From contig CAVYPX010000018.1 in NCBI GenBank assembly GCA_963770485.1, positions 23,556-87,555 on the forward strand: a DNA stretch of 64,000 nt, written 5' to 3'. Origin of the DNA: CAVVEC01 sp963770485 (GTDB lineage: Bacteria; Acidobacteriota; Terriglobia; Terriglobales; Acidobacteriaceae). Shown piece after piece: positions 27,297 to 36,755 of this stretch. The stretch's first letter is position 1; each line of letters begins with the position of its first letter. The position numbers and the translations under genes were made by a program. The notes under the pieces are model-generated. The model did no database searches and had not been told where the DNA came from. It was given only the letters and a program-made list of their open reading frames with translations.

Positions 27297-27486
27297 AGGA
27301 CTCTAGCCTATTTCTCTGCGTGCTCGGAAATCCCGAAAAGCAATACTAACGCCGACTGGGATGGTCGGCAAGACGGCGACCCATTTTGGATTTTCCCCAG
27401 GCGGGGCTGCCTGGCCTGGTCACCCGCCTGCGCGAACTGCCGCGCTACTTACTGCAGTGGGTTAAGGAATCTCTGATTACTGACTT

Positions 27487-27545
27487 TGTCATTTCGAGCG
27501 TAGCAGAACCGCCCGTTTGCGGGCGATTCTGCAGAGTCGAGAAAC
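27487..27545. repeat. dispersed inverted repeat (TGTCATTTCGAGCG variant)
   Basis: TTTGTCATTTCGAGCGTAGCAGAA is followed by the hairpin CCGCCCGTTTGCGGGCG and GCAGAGTCGAGAAACC. It is one arm of the same repeat class, in the spacer upstream of nuoA and downstream of the GloVer gene. Confidence 0.55.
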
Positions 27546-27583
27546 CTGCTTTTGCTTTCCCCTGGGCCTATATCACACTTTTC

Positions 27584-28729
27584 TCACGGCACATACGACC
27601 ACACCGTCCCGTAGCCATAGAAGCCGCCCGCGGAGGTGGCGCCGAACAGCTCACCCTTGTTAGTCCGCCACAGGTCGCTGTCGGGCTGTTGCCCATCTGA
27701 AGAGTTAAAGCTGTGCAGCAGAGTGAACGTGCCGCCCGCGCTCAACTCCCACAACGCTCCGTAGTAGCTACTGCCGCACCCTCCCCAAAGCGTCCCATAC
27801 AGATTGCCCTTCGCGTCCCGAACCACACCACCGGCTTCGCAGCCGTCGGAAGGGCCAAAGTCGTGCAGAATGGTTTCCTTGCCTTTCTTGCTCACCTTCC
27901 ATATGGTCCCATAGTTAAGGGAACCGCAGAGTTCGGTGGTCCCATAGAGGTTTCCGTTCTTGTCCAGCGCCACGGTCCCGGCGACCCCGCAAACCGTCCA
28001 CCCGGTAGCTTGGAAGCTGTACAGCAAGCTCAGCTTTCCTTTCCTGCTCAGCTTGTACAGCGCTCCGACTTGGTTAGCGCCGCCGTCCCAGGTGAGGCCA
28101 TAGAGGTTTCCCTTCGTGTCCATCGTCAGATGCCCCACCACCGGGGAGGAGCCGTCTGACGGGCTCCCAGCGAAGCTGTGCAGAATGCTGAAGTTGCCCG
28201 CACTATCGATCTTGAATATCGTCCCTTGCTTGGCAGAACCGCAAAGGGCGGTAGTGCCGTATAGGTTTCCGGCTTTATCTCTGAGCAGGCCTTGTTGTGG
28301 GGAGCAGCCGTCCGACCTTCCGCCGGCAAAGCTGTGCAGCACCGTCTCGTTCCCCGCGGTGTCGATCTTGAAGACGGTGCCATGATCACCCTTGGCGCCT
28401 CCATGGGATGTCGTCCCGTAGAGGTTGCCGTTGCCGTCACGAGTCAACGAATCTGCGGGGTATTGCCCGTCCCCGCTAGCCCCGAAGTTGTGCAGCACGG
28501 TTTTCTGGCCGAAGGTGTTCAGCTTGAAAACCACGCCGTACCCAAGGGTGCCGCCGAACATGGTGGTCCCATAAAGCTTGCCGGCTTTGTCCTGAACAAC
28601 ACCCGCGTACGGAAATTCCCCGTCCGAGCCGCTGGTAAACTGGTAAAGCGTGGTGAATGTCTGGGCTTGAGTGAGAGCCGCCAACCCCAGCACGACCAGG
28701 AATGTCACTACATACACTTTGTTGGTCAC
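27584..28729 (-). CDS. exported GloVer-repeat protein 3
   Basis: The 381-residue protein has a GTG start with GGAGG eight bases upstream and a signal peptide ending near TQAQ. Seven hallmarks are present (LYGTTMFGG, LYGTTSHGG, LYGTTALCG, LYGLTWDGG, LYGTTELCG, LYGTLWGGC, LFGATSAGG). Blades 3, 5 and 6 contain cysteines near the hallmark. The chain begins at TLYQF and ends at GTVWSYVP, again consistent with a closed seven-bladed ring. It stands alone between lysS and the nuo block. The role is unknown. Confidence 0.84.
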   Translation of the reverse strand: MTNKVYVVTFLVVLGLAALTQAQTFTTLYQFTSGSDGEFPYAGVVQDKAGKLYGTTMFGGTLGYGVVFKLNTFGQKTVLHNFGASGDGQYPADSLTRDGNGNLYGTTSHGGAKGDHGTVFKIDTAGNETVLHSFAGGRSDGCSPQQGLLRDKAGNLYGTTALCGSAKQGTIFKIDSAGNFSILHSFAGSPSDGSSPVVGHLTMDTKGNLYGLTWDGGANQVGALYKLSRKGKLSLLYSFQATGWTVCGVAGTVALDKNGNLYGTTELCGSLNYGTIWKVSKKGKETILHDFGPSDGCEAGGVVRDAKGNLYGTLWGGCGSSYYGALWELSAGGTFTLLHSFNSSDGQQPDSDLWRTNKGELFGATSAGGFYGYGTVWSYVP

Positions 28730-28958
28730 GATGAAAGCCTCCTTTGGTCGATTTGCGAGTTGCTCCGGGAAAGCTGGAGTCCGAGAGGCAGCGTCCAGCG
28801 CGGGTCAAACACTAATTGTAACCGAGGCGAAGGGAAGTCAAGGGTTCGTTTCTGAATTAGTTTCTGGTGTGAAAGATCTTGCGACACAGGCGCAACTTCG
28901 CGCAGGTTGCGACGCCTGTTTATAATCGCAGTTCATCTTTTGTGAACAAAGGAACCCA

Positions 28959-30551
28959 TTGGCACTCGACGAAAACATCTACAAACTGCGACTGGAGAAG
29001 CTCAAGCAGATTGAAGCGTTGGGACAGCAGGTCTATCCGACCCAGTATGACTTCACTCATACCATCCCCACAATTCTTGCGGAGTACTCGGAAAAGTCGG
29101 CGGAGGAACTGCAGAACGCACGCATCGACGTGCGGGTCGCCGGCAGAATCATGGCCATCCGCCTCATGGGCAAGGCGGGGTTCGCCCACCTGCAGCAAGG
29201 CGGACAGAAGCTGCAAATCTACGTCAAGAAAGACGCGGTCGGCGAAAAAGGCTTCGAACTCTACAAACTGCTCGACCTGGGCGATCACATCGGGGTCAGC
29301 GGATACCTGTTCCGCACACGCACCGGCGAACTCACCGTGCACGTCGAAACGATCACCTTCCTATCCAAAGATCTGCTGCCCTTGCCCGAAAAGTGGCACG
29401 GCCTGACCGACGTGGAGCTTCGCTACCGCCAGCGCTACGTTGATCTGGTGATGAATCCCGAAGTGCGCGAAGTCTTTCTGAAACGCAGCAAGCTGGTGCA
29501 ATCGATGCGGCGGTTTCTGGACGCGCAGGGCTTCGTCGAAGTCGAGACTCCAATGATGCAGCCGATCGCGGGCGGTGCCGTCGCCAAGCCGTTCGTTACG
29601 CACCACAACACGCTGGACATGGATCTCTACCTGCGCATCGCGCCCGAGCTTTATCTGAAGCGGCTCACTGTCGGGGGGTTTGACCGTGTGTACGAGATCA
29701 ACCGCAATTTCCGCAACGAAGGCTTGGGCTGGCGCTGGAATCCCGAGTTCACCATGCTCGAGTTCTACCAGGCTTATACCGACTATCGCGGAGTTATGGA
29801 CCTTACCCAGCAGTTGATCACGCAAGCTGCAATCGACGTGAACGGGACGACGAAATCGAAGTGGGGAGAACACGAACTCGACTGGGCAGAGTCAAATTGG
29901 CGACGCATGACCATGCGCGAAGCGATCATTCATTATTGGCCGGAGGCGGCAGGGGCGAAACCCGCCATGTCGGACTTCGCTTCGCACGAGTCGGTGAAGG
30001 CGTTAGTTCACCGTTTCAATCACTTCATAAGGGCCGCGAAGAACGCGCTCCACGGAGTCACCACAACCCGCGTAGCCTACGACCCCAACGAACCTCCGGG
30101 CAAAACCATCGCGAATCTCTTTGAGGCAACGGCCGAGGAACAATTGATTCAGCCGACCATTATCTACGAGTTCCCTACCGCTGTCTCCCCGCTCTCCAAA
30201 CAGAAAGCGGACGAGCCCGAGTGGACCGAGCGCTGGGAGATTTTCGCCGGGCAGATGGAGATTTCCAACGGCTTCAGCGAGCTGAACGATCCCGAGGACC
30301 AGCGCCGGCGCTTCGAGCAGCAGCTCAAAGAACGTGAGCGCGGCGACGAAGAGGCTCATCAGATGGACGAGGATTATATTCGCGCGCTCTCATACGGAAT
30401 GCCTCCGGCGGGCGGCGTAGGCGTGGGCGTGGACCGGTTAGCCATGTTGCTGACCGACTCGCACACCATTCGTGATGTGATCCTGTTTCCGCTGTTGCGC
30501 CCGGAAAGAAGTTCAACCACAGAGGACACAGGGAACACGGAGGGGAAATAG
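28959..30551 (+). CDS. lysS: lysyl-tRNA synthetase, class II
   Basis: It charges tRNA-Lys. Residues about 60-135 form the OB-fold anticodon-binding domain (DVRVAGRIMAIRLMGKAGFAHL). Class II motifs follow: motif 2 around YEINRNFRNEGLGWRWNPEFTMLE and motif 3 around GVGVGVDRLAMLLTDS then IRDVILFPLLRP. The start is TTG at 28959 with AAAGGA about six bases upstream. The last 14 residues (RSSTTEDTGNTEGK) are translated from a CACAGAGGACAC-type dispersed repeat, so the protein was probably extended by repeat insertion. Length and motifs indicate a functional enzyme. Confidence 0.96.
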   Translation: MALDENIYKLRLEKLKQIEALGQQVYPTQYDFTHTIPTILAEYSEKSAEELQNARIDVRVAGRIMAIRLMGKAGFAHLQQGGQKLQIYVKKDAVGEKGFELYKLLDLGDHIGVSGYLFRTRTGELTVHVETITFLSKDLLPLPEKWHGLTDVELRYRQRYVDLVMNPEVREVFLKRSKLVQSMRRFLDAQGFVEVETPMMQPIAGGAVAKPFVTHHNTLDMDLYLRIAPELYLKRLTVGGFDRVYEINRNFRNEGLGWRWNPEFTMLEFYQAYTDYRGVMDLTQQLITQAAIDVNGTTKSKWGEHELDWAESNWRRMTMREAIIHYWPEAAGAKPAMSDFASHESVKALVHRFNHFIRAAKNALHGVTTTRVAYDPNEPPGKTIANLFEATAEEQLIQPTIIYEFPTAVSPLSKQKADEPEWTERWEIFAGQMEISNGFSELNDPEDQRRRFEQQLKERERGDEEAHQMDEDYIRALSYGMPPAGGVGVGVDRLAMLLTDSHTIRDVILFPLLRPERSSTTEDTGNTEGK

Positions 30552-30555
30552 ACCT

Positions 30556-30722
30556 GTCATCCTGGGCTGCCTTCAAGCTGCGCAGGATCTAGGAACGGCG
30601 TCATCCTGAACCGGCTTCAGCCGGTGAAGGATCCCGCGCGGACGACGAGAATGCCCACGGCGAAGCATTGAACATCGCGCTCCACGCGAGATCCTTCGTG
30701 GCCAAGGTCACTCAGGATGACG
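30556..30722. repeat. composite of TGTCATCCTG repeat modules
   Basis: Three modules follow lysS directly: TGTCATCCTGGGCTGCC...GCAGGATCT, then TCATCCTGAACCGGCTTCAGCCGGTGAAGGATCC, then an inverted arm CGAGATCCTTCG...CACTCAGGATGACG. The middle module is a perfect CCGGCTTCAGCCGG hairpin. Confidence 0.65.
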
Positions 30723-30804
30723 TCCCCCGGTGAGAATTACCTTTTGCCCGCAAGTTTCGGATAGACGTCCCGCTTCTTTTCCCGGAGACTGGAATCAAAT
30801 TCCC

Positions 30805-32247
30805 ATGCGCTTCGACCTGGATTCCGCCACGCGCCGCCGTCTCGGTTATCGTCTCATTGACCAGATTGACAGCTTCTTCTCTTCCCTGCCCGACCGTCCG
30901 GTGCAGCTTCCCGCTGAACAGCGGACTTTCGGAGCGTTGAACGATCCTCTCCCCGAGGAGGGAGCCCCTCCCGATCAAGTTCTGGACGAAATCTTTCGCG
31001 AACTGGTGGACAAGGGCTTCCACGTACCCAGCGCCAACTATTTCGGGCTGATGAACCCTACTCCCACCTACATGGGGGTTCTGGCGGACGCGCTGGTGTC
31101 TGCTCTCAACCCGCAACTGGCGAGCGTCAAGCGTTCACAACTGGCGTCGAAGATTGAGCACGAAACCGTTCGCTGGATCGGAGAGCGAGTAGGCTGGCCC
31201 GGCGAATTTAACGGAACTTTCACCACCGGCGGCAACGAAGCTAATTTCAGCGGAATGGCACTGGCCTTGGCGGCAAAGTTCCCCAATGTTATCGAAGAGG
31301 GCGTGGCCTCCATTGGCGGGCAGCCGGTGCTCTATGCCTCCGACGAAGCCCATCACTCGATTGACAAGTCCGCGGGCCTGCTGGGCATCGGACGCACAGC
31401 CCTACGGCGCATTGCCGTGAACCAAGGCGTGCAGCTCGATCCACAAGTTTTGCAGCGAACCATCACAGCGGATGTTGCGGGCGGCAAGAAGCCCTTCTGC
31501 GTCGTAGCCACAGCCGGGACAACGAATTCCGGCGCCGTGGACGATCTTCTTACCATCGCAGAAATCTGCCGGCTCTACCAGCTATGGTTGCACGTGGACG
31601 GAGCTTACGGGGGCTCAGCCATCTTTTCCGATCGCCATCGCCACCTGCTGCGCGGCATAGAGCAGGCTGATTCCATCACCATTGACCCACACAAATGGAT
31701 GGCGGTGCCGCTGGCCGCTGGCGTGATTCTCACCTGTCATCCCGAGCTGCTGGAGCGGGCTTTTGCCGTCGCGGCTCCGTATATGCCGAAGGCGACCGAA
31801 GTTAAAGGGATCGATAACTCACGCATCAGCGCCCAATGGACGCGGCGCATGAACTCGCTCAAACTTTGGTTGACGCTGCGAGTCCATGGCCGGAATGCGT
31901 ACCAGGAACACATCGATCGCCAGCTCAACTTGGCACGGAGTTTTGTGGCGTGGGTGGACTCTTCCGAGCACTTCCAAATGGCTGCGCCGCAAGTGTTGCC
32001 AATTGTCGCGTTCCGGCTTAAGGCGGATAACTTCGGTGCGGAAGAACTGGCCGCCGCCCATGCCGGCGTGGTGGAAGAAGTCACGCGTGACGGCAGCCGC
32101 TGGATCTCGGAAACCAGAGTCAACGGCCGCAGCGTGCTGCGAATGATGGTAGTCAGCTATCTGACCGAGGAACGCCACCTGCACGCTTTGGAAAACGCCT
32201 TGACCGCGGCTGCCATAAAGATCGGGGTCGACCGCACGGTGGGGTAG
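30805..32247 (+). CDS. pyridoxal-phosphate-dependent group II decarboxylase
   Basis: The 480-residue enzyme belongs to the group II family (aromatic-L-amino-acid, glutamate and diaminobutyrate decarboxylases). The PLP lysine is in TIDPHKWMAVP (about K297). The ring-stacking histidine is in ASDEAHHSIDKSAGLLG. The PLP-nitrogen aspartate is in LHVDGAYGG (about D265). TTGGNEANFSGMALA fits the phosphate-binding part. ATG 30805 is chosen because the family begins near here; GTG 30730 would add 25 unlike residues. The substrate cannot be read from the sequence. The gene is not in an evident operon. Confidence 0.9.
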   Translation: MRFDLDSATRRRLGYRLIDQIDSFFSSLPDRPVQLPAEQRTFGALNDPLPEEGAPPDQVLDEIFRELVDKGFHVPSANYFGLMNPTPTYMGVLADALVSALNPQLASVKRSQLASKIEHETVRWIGERVGWPGEFNGTFTTGGNEANFSGMALALAAKFPNVIEEGVASIGGQPVLYASDEAHHSIDKSAGLLGIGRTALRRIAVNQGVQLDPQVLQRTITADVAGGKKPFCVVATAGTTNSGAVDDLLTIAEICRLYQLWLHVDGAYGGSAIFSDRHRHLLRGIEQADSITIDPHKWMAVPLAAGVILTCHPELLERAFAVAAPYMPKATEVKGIDNSRISAQWTRRMNSLKLWLTLRVHGRNAYQEHIDRQLNLARSFVAWVDSSEHFQMAAPQVLPIVAFRLKADNFGAEELAAAHAGVVEEVTRDGSRWISETRVNGRSVLRMMVVSYLTEERHLHALENALTAAAIKIGVDRTVG

Positions 32248-32406
32248 CCAAGTTGATTCCGGGTATCCAGGAACGCACTAGGAATGGTGCACCAATCCGT
32301 CCTACGCTTGGCTTAGTTTCTAACTCCACCAACATGCGGCGCTATCGTAGTGTCCTTCATGGACGCTGGGTCGGTAGCGCTTTGCACTTTCTGCAGATTC
32401 TGGATC

Positions 32407-32543
32407 GTGGCTCAGTTTGATTTGTCATCCCGAGCCAGCGTTCTTTGCGCAGCGTGGGATCTGGGCGAGCCGCGCGATGTGTCGCGCACTCCGCGACACC
32501 ATAATCGCGCGTTTGGCTCGCTTCCCTATCAAACGGACCCACT
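32407..32543. mobile_element. MITE-like element, copy 2 (GTGGCTCAGTTTG end)
   Basis: It shares the left end GTGGCTCAGTTTGATTTG and the internal phrases CATCCCGAGC, GCGTTCTTTGCGC, GCGAGCCGCGCGA and AATCGCGCGTTTGGC with the element at 9087-9251. The right end (CAAACGGACCCACT) is decayed. It lies in the 415-bp spacer between the decarboxylase and the receptor gene. Confidence 0.6.
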
Positions 32544-32662
32544 GCCGGACTCTGCCACAGCGGGACACCCTTCGCGGATTTGCCTTTTCAAAATTCAGGG
32601 CGTGACCGCCAGAACAGTTTCGCGTCATACTGGCATGGGGCAAGCTGCCCTAACCAGTTTCG

Positions 32663-34975
32663 ATGAAGAAATGCCTCCTTCCGATTCTCCTCCTGGCGCT
32701 CCAGCTCCATGCCCAGAGCAATAGGGGAGAGCTGCGCCTGAAGGTAACGGACCCGGACGGGCTGGGCGTAAGAAGTTCCGTCGAACTGGTCAGCGAAGCC
32801 AACCAGTTCCAGGAAACGTTCGTCACCGACGAAGCCGGAACGCTGGCTGCCCAACGTCTTCCTTTCGGGCTGTATAGAATCGAAGTCCGGCGCGAGGGAT
32901 TCGCACCCTTCTCGAACTCGCTTGAAATCCGCTCCGCCATCCCCGCCGAATACCATGTGACTCTCCGCATCGCCGCCATGAGTACGTCCGTGACTGTCCA
33001 CGACGCAGGCACGCTGATCGATCCTCATCGCACCGGCGCCATCAACCAGATCGGGAAGGAAGCAATCGCGCATCGAACATCCTCTTTGCCCGGCCGTTCG
33101 ACGGTGGACCTGGTAGATTCGCAGCCGGGCTGGCTCTATGAAGGCAATGCCGTGCTGCATCCGCGTGGGTCGGAATACCAGACCCAGTTCGTCGTGGATG
33201 GGGTTCCCCTCACCGACAACCGCTCGCCAAGTTTTGGCCCGGAAATTGAAGCGGACGATGTGGAGTCCGTCAGCGTCTACACCGCCGGGATTCCGGCCGA
33301 ATACGGAAGAAAAATGGGTGGTGTGGTCGAGATGACCACCGATAAGGCTTCACAGCCCGGCTTCCACGGCACCATCGTCCTCGGCGGGGGCAGCTTCGAT
33401 ACCGCCGATGGCTACCTTCAAACCCAGTATGGATGGGGCAAGAACACGCTGGGAGTCAGTGCCGCAGGCGCTAGGACCAGCCGCTACCTGAATCCCCCGG
33501 TGGTCCAGAACTACACCAATACCGCGACCACGGGTGATTTCGGAATTCACTACGAACGGGACCTTACGCCCAGCGACCGCCTCGGCCTGATCCTGCGCCG
33601 CGCCCTGTCCCGGTTCCAAGTTCCCAATGAGATCGTGCAAGAGCAGGGCGGGCAAAGGCAGTACGGAAACAATTTCGAAACCGTGGGGATTCTGTCTTAC
33701 GAGCACATCTTTACGCCCAACGTTCTGGGCGATTTTCGCGCGATGGTCAGAGATGATACCGGTAACCTGTCGTCGAACCCCGCATCCACCCCCATTCTCG
33801 CCTTTCAGGAGCGTGGTTTTCGCGAGGCTTACCTGAAGGGAACGGTTTCGGTTCATCAAGGCAGGCAAGAATGGAAAGCGGGATTCGAGGGGGACTTCAC
33901 CCACATCAGCGAAGCCTTCCGGGACGCGATCACTGACCCGACGCAATTTGACCCGGGCACGCCCGCGACTTTTCAATTCTTCGGCACCCGACCGGACCTT
34001 GAGCAATCCGGGTTCGTCCAAGACCAGATTCGCATGGGGAAATGGACCGCCAGCCTGGGCCTGCGCTGGGATCACTATCAGTTGCTGGTGAATCAGAACG
34101 CGGTCAGCCCGCGCCTGGGAATTGCGCGCTATTTCCCCTCCGCCGATCTGGTGCTCCATGCCGCTTACGACCGAGTCTTCCAAACTCCGGCGTTCGAGAA
34201 TATCCTGCTCTCCAGTTCCCCCCAGGTCGTTTCCCTCGATCCCGAGGTTCTGCGATTGCCGGTGCTGCCTTCGCATGGCAATTATTATGAGGTTGGGCTA
34301 ACCAAGGGATTCCTCCAGAAGTTCAAGCTGGATGTGAATGGTTTCGATCGCGTGGTCAACAACTATGCCGACGATCAACAACTGCTCGATACCAGCGTCA
34401 GCTTCCCCATCGCCTTTCGCAACGCCAACATCTACGGAGCGGAAGGCAAGCTCGACCTCCCGCACTGGGGGCGCCTGTCGGGATTCATCTCCTATTCTTA
34501 TATGGTGGGTACTGTCCATCTTCCGGTGACTGGCGGGCTCTTCCTCGGTGTGGACGCCACTCGGGCTCTCCGTCAGACGAATGGACGTTTTTTCGATTCT
34601 CAGGACCAGCGCAACACGCTACGGACACGCTTCCGCTATCAACTGACGCAGCGGGTGTGGGCGGCCCTGGGCGGCGAATACGGCTCCGGCCTTCCGGTGG
34701 AATTCGATGGCACCGTGCAACAGGCCATCGCCCAGTACGGCCAGCAAATCATCAATCGGGTGAATTTTGACCGCGGCCGCGTGCGACCTTCGCTCTCCAT
34801 AGACGCCTCGGTGGGAGCCGACATCTACAAGAAAGAAAAAGTCAGTATGCGGCTGCAAGCCGATGCTGAAAACTTGAACAATCGTTTGAATCTTATTGAT
34901 TTTGCAGGACTGTTCTCTGGCAATTCCGTAGCCCCGCCGCGCAGTTATGCGCTCCGTTTAACCACGAACTTCTAG
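32663..34975 (+). CDS. TonB-dependent receptor with carboxypeptidase-regulatory-like N-terminal domain
   Basis: This outer membrane receptor has 770 residues. A signal peptide (MKKCLLPILLLALQLHAQ) is followed by a beta-sandwich domain (about 22-100: GELRLKVTDPDGLGV..., FGLYRIEVRREGFAPF). Next comes a plug region with QFVVDGVPLTDN and DVESVSVYTAGIPAEYGRKMGGVV. The long beta-barrel ends in RLTTNF, an aromatic C-terminal residue typical of barrel assembly. No TonB box is obvious. It is a single gene with no clear transport partners, so the ligand is unknown. Confidence 0.9.
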   Translation: MKKCLLPILLLALQLHAQSNRGELRLKVTDPDGLGVRSSVELVSEANQFQETFVTDEAGTLAAQRLPFGLYRIEVRREGFAPFSNSLEIRSAIPAEYHVTLRIAAMSTSVTVHDAGTLIDPHRTGAINQIGKEAIAHRTSSLPGRSTVDLVDSQPGWLYEGNAVLHPRGSEYQTQFVVDGVPLTDNRSPSFGPEIEADDVESVSVYTAGIPAEYGRKMGGVVEMTTDKASQPGFHGTIVLGGGSFDTADGYLQTQYGWGKNTLGVSAAGARTSRYLNPPVVQNYTNTATTGDFGIHYERDLTPSDRLGLILRRALSRFQVPNEIVQEQGGQRQYGNNFETVGILSYEHIFTPNVLGDFRAMVRDDTGNLSSNPASTPILAFQERGFREAYLKGTVSVHQGRQEWKAGFEGDFTHISEAFRDAITDPTQFDPGTPATFQFFGTRPDLEQSGFVQDQIRMGKWTASLGLRWDHYQLLVNQNAVSPRLGIARYFPSADLVLHAAYDRVFQTPAFENILLSSSPQVVSLDPEVLRLPVLPSHGNYYEVGLTKGFLQKFKLDVNGFDRVVNNYADDQQLLDTSVSFPIAFRNANIYGAEGKLDLPHWGRLSGFISYSYMVGTVHLPVTGGLFLGVDATRALRQTNGRFFDSQDQRNTLRTRFRYQLTQRVWAALGGEYGSGLPVEFDGTVQQAIAQYGQQIINRVNFDRGRVRPSLSIDASVGADIYKKEKVSMRLQADAENLNNRLNLIDFAGLFSGNSVAPPRSYALRLTTNF

Positions 34976-34998
34976 CGGCTTGGCGAAAACAATCCCTT

Positions 34999-35040
34999 GC
35001 TGTCATCCCGAGCGCCGCGAGGGATCTGTAGTCCTTCACG
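34999..35040. repeat. short TGTCATCCCGAGCG repeat arm
   Basis: TGTCATCCCGAGCGCCGCGAGGGATCTGTAG lies 25 bp after the receptor stop. It is a single arm of the dispersed repeat class. Confidence 0.5.
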
Positions 35041-35303
35041 ATATAAGACGTGCTGCATGGCGTTCCCGCCGGTCGCACATAAAATCGGTTTCAACGGAGG
35101 GAACCCTATGACTGTACCCACACTGGTGAGTGCTTGTGCGGGAAACAGACAGTTTTCTAGTTCCCCGATTCAAATACAACTCCCATAACCGCGATTATCT
35201 GGCCGTAGTGCCAAAGACGGTGATTCTTGACGGCTTGTGGAAGGGATTCCCGCCCGCGATTCGGTCGGCATCGGTAAAGAAAGGCTGAAACGGGCTGGCT
35301 TAG

Positions 35304-35312
35304 TGCTATACT
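35304..35312 (+). promoter_or_regulatory. possible extended -10 promoter for GloVer gene 4
   Basis: TGCTATACT is an extended -10 sequence about 77 bp before the GloVer start. The -35 region is weak. The rest of the 413-bp spacer has a repeat arm and no credible gene. Confidence 0.35.
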
Positions 35313-35388
35313 CCGGGACTGCTGTGAGGATTGGCTTTCGCTCCCCTCCCTTTTCCCCGGCTACATTTCCGAAGTGAGGTAACGATCT

Positions 35389-36669
35389 ATGCGACGGAAA
35401 CCCTGCTCCAAAATGATGGTGGTTTTGGCCACTCTAGCGATTGCTCTGGTTTTGGTGCCCAGCAGTTGGGCTGCCGACAAAGAAAAAGTGCTTTATAGCT
35501 TCAAAGGCGGCACAGATGGTACTACACCCGTCGGCACGCTGGCGGCGGACGTAGCAGGAAATCTGTATGGCGTTACCCTCAGTGGAGGTATGAACGGGAC
35601 CGGCACGGCGTTCAAGCTGACCCGCTCAAGCAAGGTCTGGAAAGAGACCGTACTCCATACCTTCGGAAGTGGCAACGACGGAGCCAATCCCTACAATGTG
35701 ATTCTTGACCGCGCAGGAAACGTTTACGGCACAACTGCCATCGGCGGGGGCGCGCAAAAGCTATGTTCAGAGGGATGCGGAACGGTGTTCGCACTAACGC
35801 GGAACGCGCGCGGCAAGTGGAGCGAAAGGATAATTCATCGGTTCAAACCGGGGCAAGGTGACGGTGCCGGCCCCTACGGAGTGTTGATACTGGACGCTTC
35901 AGGCAACATCTACGGGACTACTTCGCAGGGAGGCACCGGAAGTTGCAATGGCGGCTGCGGCACAGTGTTCGAGATGACGCCTCGTAAGGGCAACGAGTGG
36001 AGCGAGCGCGTCTTATATAGCTTTGCGGGCGGTGATGACGGGAGCTGGCCTTATGCGGGATTGCTTGTGGACGCGAAGGGCAACATGTATGGTACGACCG
36101 GTGAGGGGGGACAGTACGACAATGGCACGGTCTTCCAGATGGTCCTGTCTGGTAGAATCTGGACGAAGACGACACTCTACAGCTTTCGTGGTTATCCGAG
36201 TGACGGCGAAACACCAGGGGACAGCTCTTTGATTTTTGATAAGGCTGGCAATTTGTATGGCACTACGGCCTACGGGGGTACTCACGCCTGCGGTTGCTGT
36301 GGATGCGGAACAGTCTTCGAGTTGCACAGTTCAAACGGACAGTGGTCTGAGGGCGTACTGCACGACTTCACCGGCAGGAAGGATGATAGATACCCCTTTG
36401 GGCCGGTTTTCGACGGGGCTGGCCATCTGTATGGGACAACCTCCGGCCAGATAAATGGGCAGGCAGGGACGGTCTTCGAGCTAATTCCTTCCTCGGAAGA
36501 ATGGAAGGAACAGGTAGTCTATGGTTTTCGGCGTGGCCGCGACGGGTATGCGCCGAGCGGAGGAGTCGTAAGGAGAGCAGGTGACCTGTATGGCGTAGCT
36601 GCGTTTGGCGGCGACCTGAATTGCGGAGAAGGATATGGGTGCGGGGTGATTTTCGAGGTTATACCCTAG
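35389..36669 (+). CDS. exported GloVer-repeat protein 4
   Basis: The 426-residue protein has GAGGT eight bases before the ATG and a signal peptide ending near SSWAAD. Seven hallmarks are visible, from LYGVTLSGG to LYGVAAFGG. The strand pattern differs slightly from the other three copies: GT.F.LT.....W.E.VLY.F, with Trp before the second strand, so it forms a separate subtype. Blades 2, 3, 5 and 7 have paired cysteines (for example SEGCGTVF and CGCCGCGTVF). It starts at VLYSF and ends at GVIFEVIP. The function is unknown. Confidence 0.84.
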   Translation: MRRKPCSKMMVVLATLAIALVLVPSSWAADKEKVLYSFKGGTDGTTPVGTLAADVAGNLYGVTLSGGMNGTGTAFKLTRSSKVWKETVLHTFGSGNDGANPYNVILDRAGNVYGTTAIGGGAQKLCSEGCGTVFALTRNARGKWSERIIHRFKPGQGDGAGPYGVLILDASGNIYGTTSQGGTGSCNGGCGTVFEMTPRKGNEWSERVLYSFAGGDDGSWPYAGLLVDAKGNMYGTTGEGGQYDNGTVFQMVLSGRIWTKTTLYSFRGYPSDGETPGDSSLIFDKAGNLYGTTAYGGTHACGCCGCGTVFELHSSNGQWSEGVLHDFTGRKDDRYPFGPVFDGAGHLYGTTSGQINGQAGTVFELIPSSEEWKEQVVYGFRRGRDGYAPSGGVVRRAGDLYGVAAFGGDLNCGEGYGCGVIFEVIP

Positions 36670-36755
36670 TTTGTGTCGAACTGGTTCGCGCGGAATTGGG
36701 AGAGACGATTTCCGCCTCTCCCCGTCTTGGGCATTTTTCGGCTAGTTGCGGCGTG

